Below are positions 4,848 through 5,027 of a stretch of 5,027 bases of DNA, one piece after another. Numbering within the stretch: the stretch's first letter is position 1; the number at the start of each line of letters is the position of its first letter. The notes beneath the pieces were generated by a model. It searched no databases, was not told where the DNA came from, and saw nothing but the letters and a program-made list of their open reading frames with translations. The translations under genes and the position numbers were made by a program. The stretch is from Roseovarius sp. (lineage in GTDB: Bacteria; Pseudomonadota; Alphaproteobacteria; Rhodobacterales; Rhodobacteraceae): positions 1-5,027 of the forward strand of contig SLDH01000177.1 of the NCBI GenBank assembly GCA_007125415.1, given 5' to 3'.

Positions 4848-5027
4848 TCAGGAAGGTCTGCTGGCGCGCGCCTCTGCGAAGGAGAGCAGCCTGCCGCGCT
4901 GTTCGTCCCAGAGGTGAAGCCGCGCGCAACGAAGGCTTTCCCACAGCGTGATGCGTTTCGAATGCGCCAGCAGGTCGTAATCCTCGATCACCTCTGGCAG
5001 GCGGTAGAACGGGATGCGGCTGGCCAG
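4848..5027 (-). CDS. Fatty acid desaturase, C-terminal end only (59 codons in window)
   Basis: Reading the minus strand from the right edge gives LASRIPFYRLPEV and then ITLWESLRCARLHLWDEQ, followed by RGRLLSFAEARASRPS and a TGA at 4850-4848. The IPFYRLPEV segment and the later ITLWESLRCARLxLWDE block are the C-terminal end I recall from alphaproteobacterial membrane fatty acid desaturases, just after the last histidine box (HHLxxRIPxYRL). Such enzymes are integral membrane di-iron proteins that introduce a double bond into acyl chains and adjust membrane fluidity. The catalytic histidine boxes, which would confirm the class, lie outside the window. It has no start here, so a start-based gene finder would miss it. 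The codon usage is clean and the frame uninterrupted over all 180 bases. Acyl position and substrate cannot be judged. Confidence 0.7.
   Translation of the reverse strand: MASRIPFYRLPEVIEDYDLLAHSKRITLWESLRCARLHLWDEQRGRLLSFAEARASRPS

Noticed and set aside
1..5027. CRISPR array, tRNA, rRNA, phage or transposase genes, toxin-antitoxin pair
   Set aside because: No regularly spaced direct repeats, cloverleaf folds, ribosomal RNA motifs or recognisable mobile-element or toxin-antitoxin proteins were seen on either strand.

Overview
The window looks like chromosomal or large-replicon DNA from an alphaproteobacterium, most likely of the Rhodobacteraceae or a close relative. The reasons are a high G+C content, the Rhodobacteraceae-style OmpA protein with an internal hydrophobic segment followed by a conserved KDDDALLR/GSD region, a Crp/Fnr regulator that ends in AYLDQDGPLLR, a DUF3309 mini-membrane protein, and small conserved alphaproteobacterial hypothetical proteins. 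This assignment comes from remembered family resemblance, not from a search.

Layout, left to right. (1) 2-1000, plus: the C-terminal part of an OmpA-family peptidoglycan-binding envelope protein. Its reading frame is open to the left edge, so the gene probably starts outside the window. (2) About 1001-1982: almost 1 kb without an intact gene. Its left half holds, on the minus strand, the frameshifted remains of an AI-2E (PerM-like) transporter gene. Its right half holds an 11-bp inverted repeat and a hairpin just ahead of the next gene. (3) 1983-2138, plus: a 51-residue DUF3309 membrane protein, convergent with (4) 2161-2394, minus: a 77-residue conserved hypothetical protein. (5) 2395-2569: a divergent control region with a 17-bp palindrome that overlaps the -35 element of an exact GGAAC-N16-CGTT sequence, the consensus for EcfG-type general stress sigma factors. 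(6) 2570-3298, plus: a Crp/Fnr-family regulator. (7) 3452-4228, minus: a MipA/OmpV-family outer-membrane barrel protein. (8) 4410-4604, minus: a 64-residue helical charged protein. (9) 4605-4847: a gap with a 13-bp perfect inverted repeat. (10) 4848-5027, minus: the last 59 codons of a fatty acid desaturase, running off the right edge.

The genes form no single pathway and no clear operon; most are monocistronic and alternate in strand. The shared theme is the cell envelope and stress: OmpA, MipA, a desaturase, a two-helix mini-protein, small orphan proteins and a Crp/Fnr regulator with a stress-type promoter. The best candidates for new biology are the divergent control region at 2395-2569 and the long inverted repeat at 4637-4698. 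I see no phage genes, transposase, CRISPR array, tRNA or rRNA. A complete undescribed multi-gene system is not visible here.
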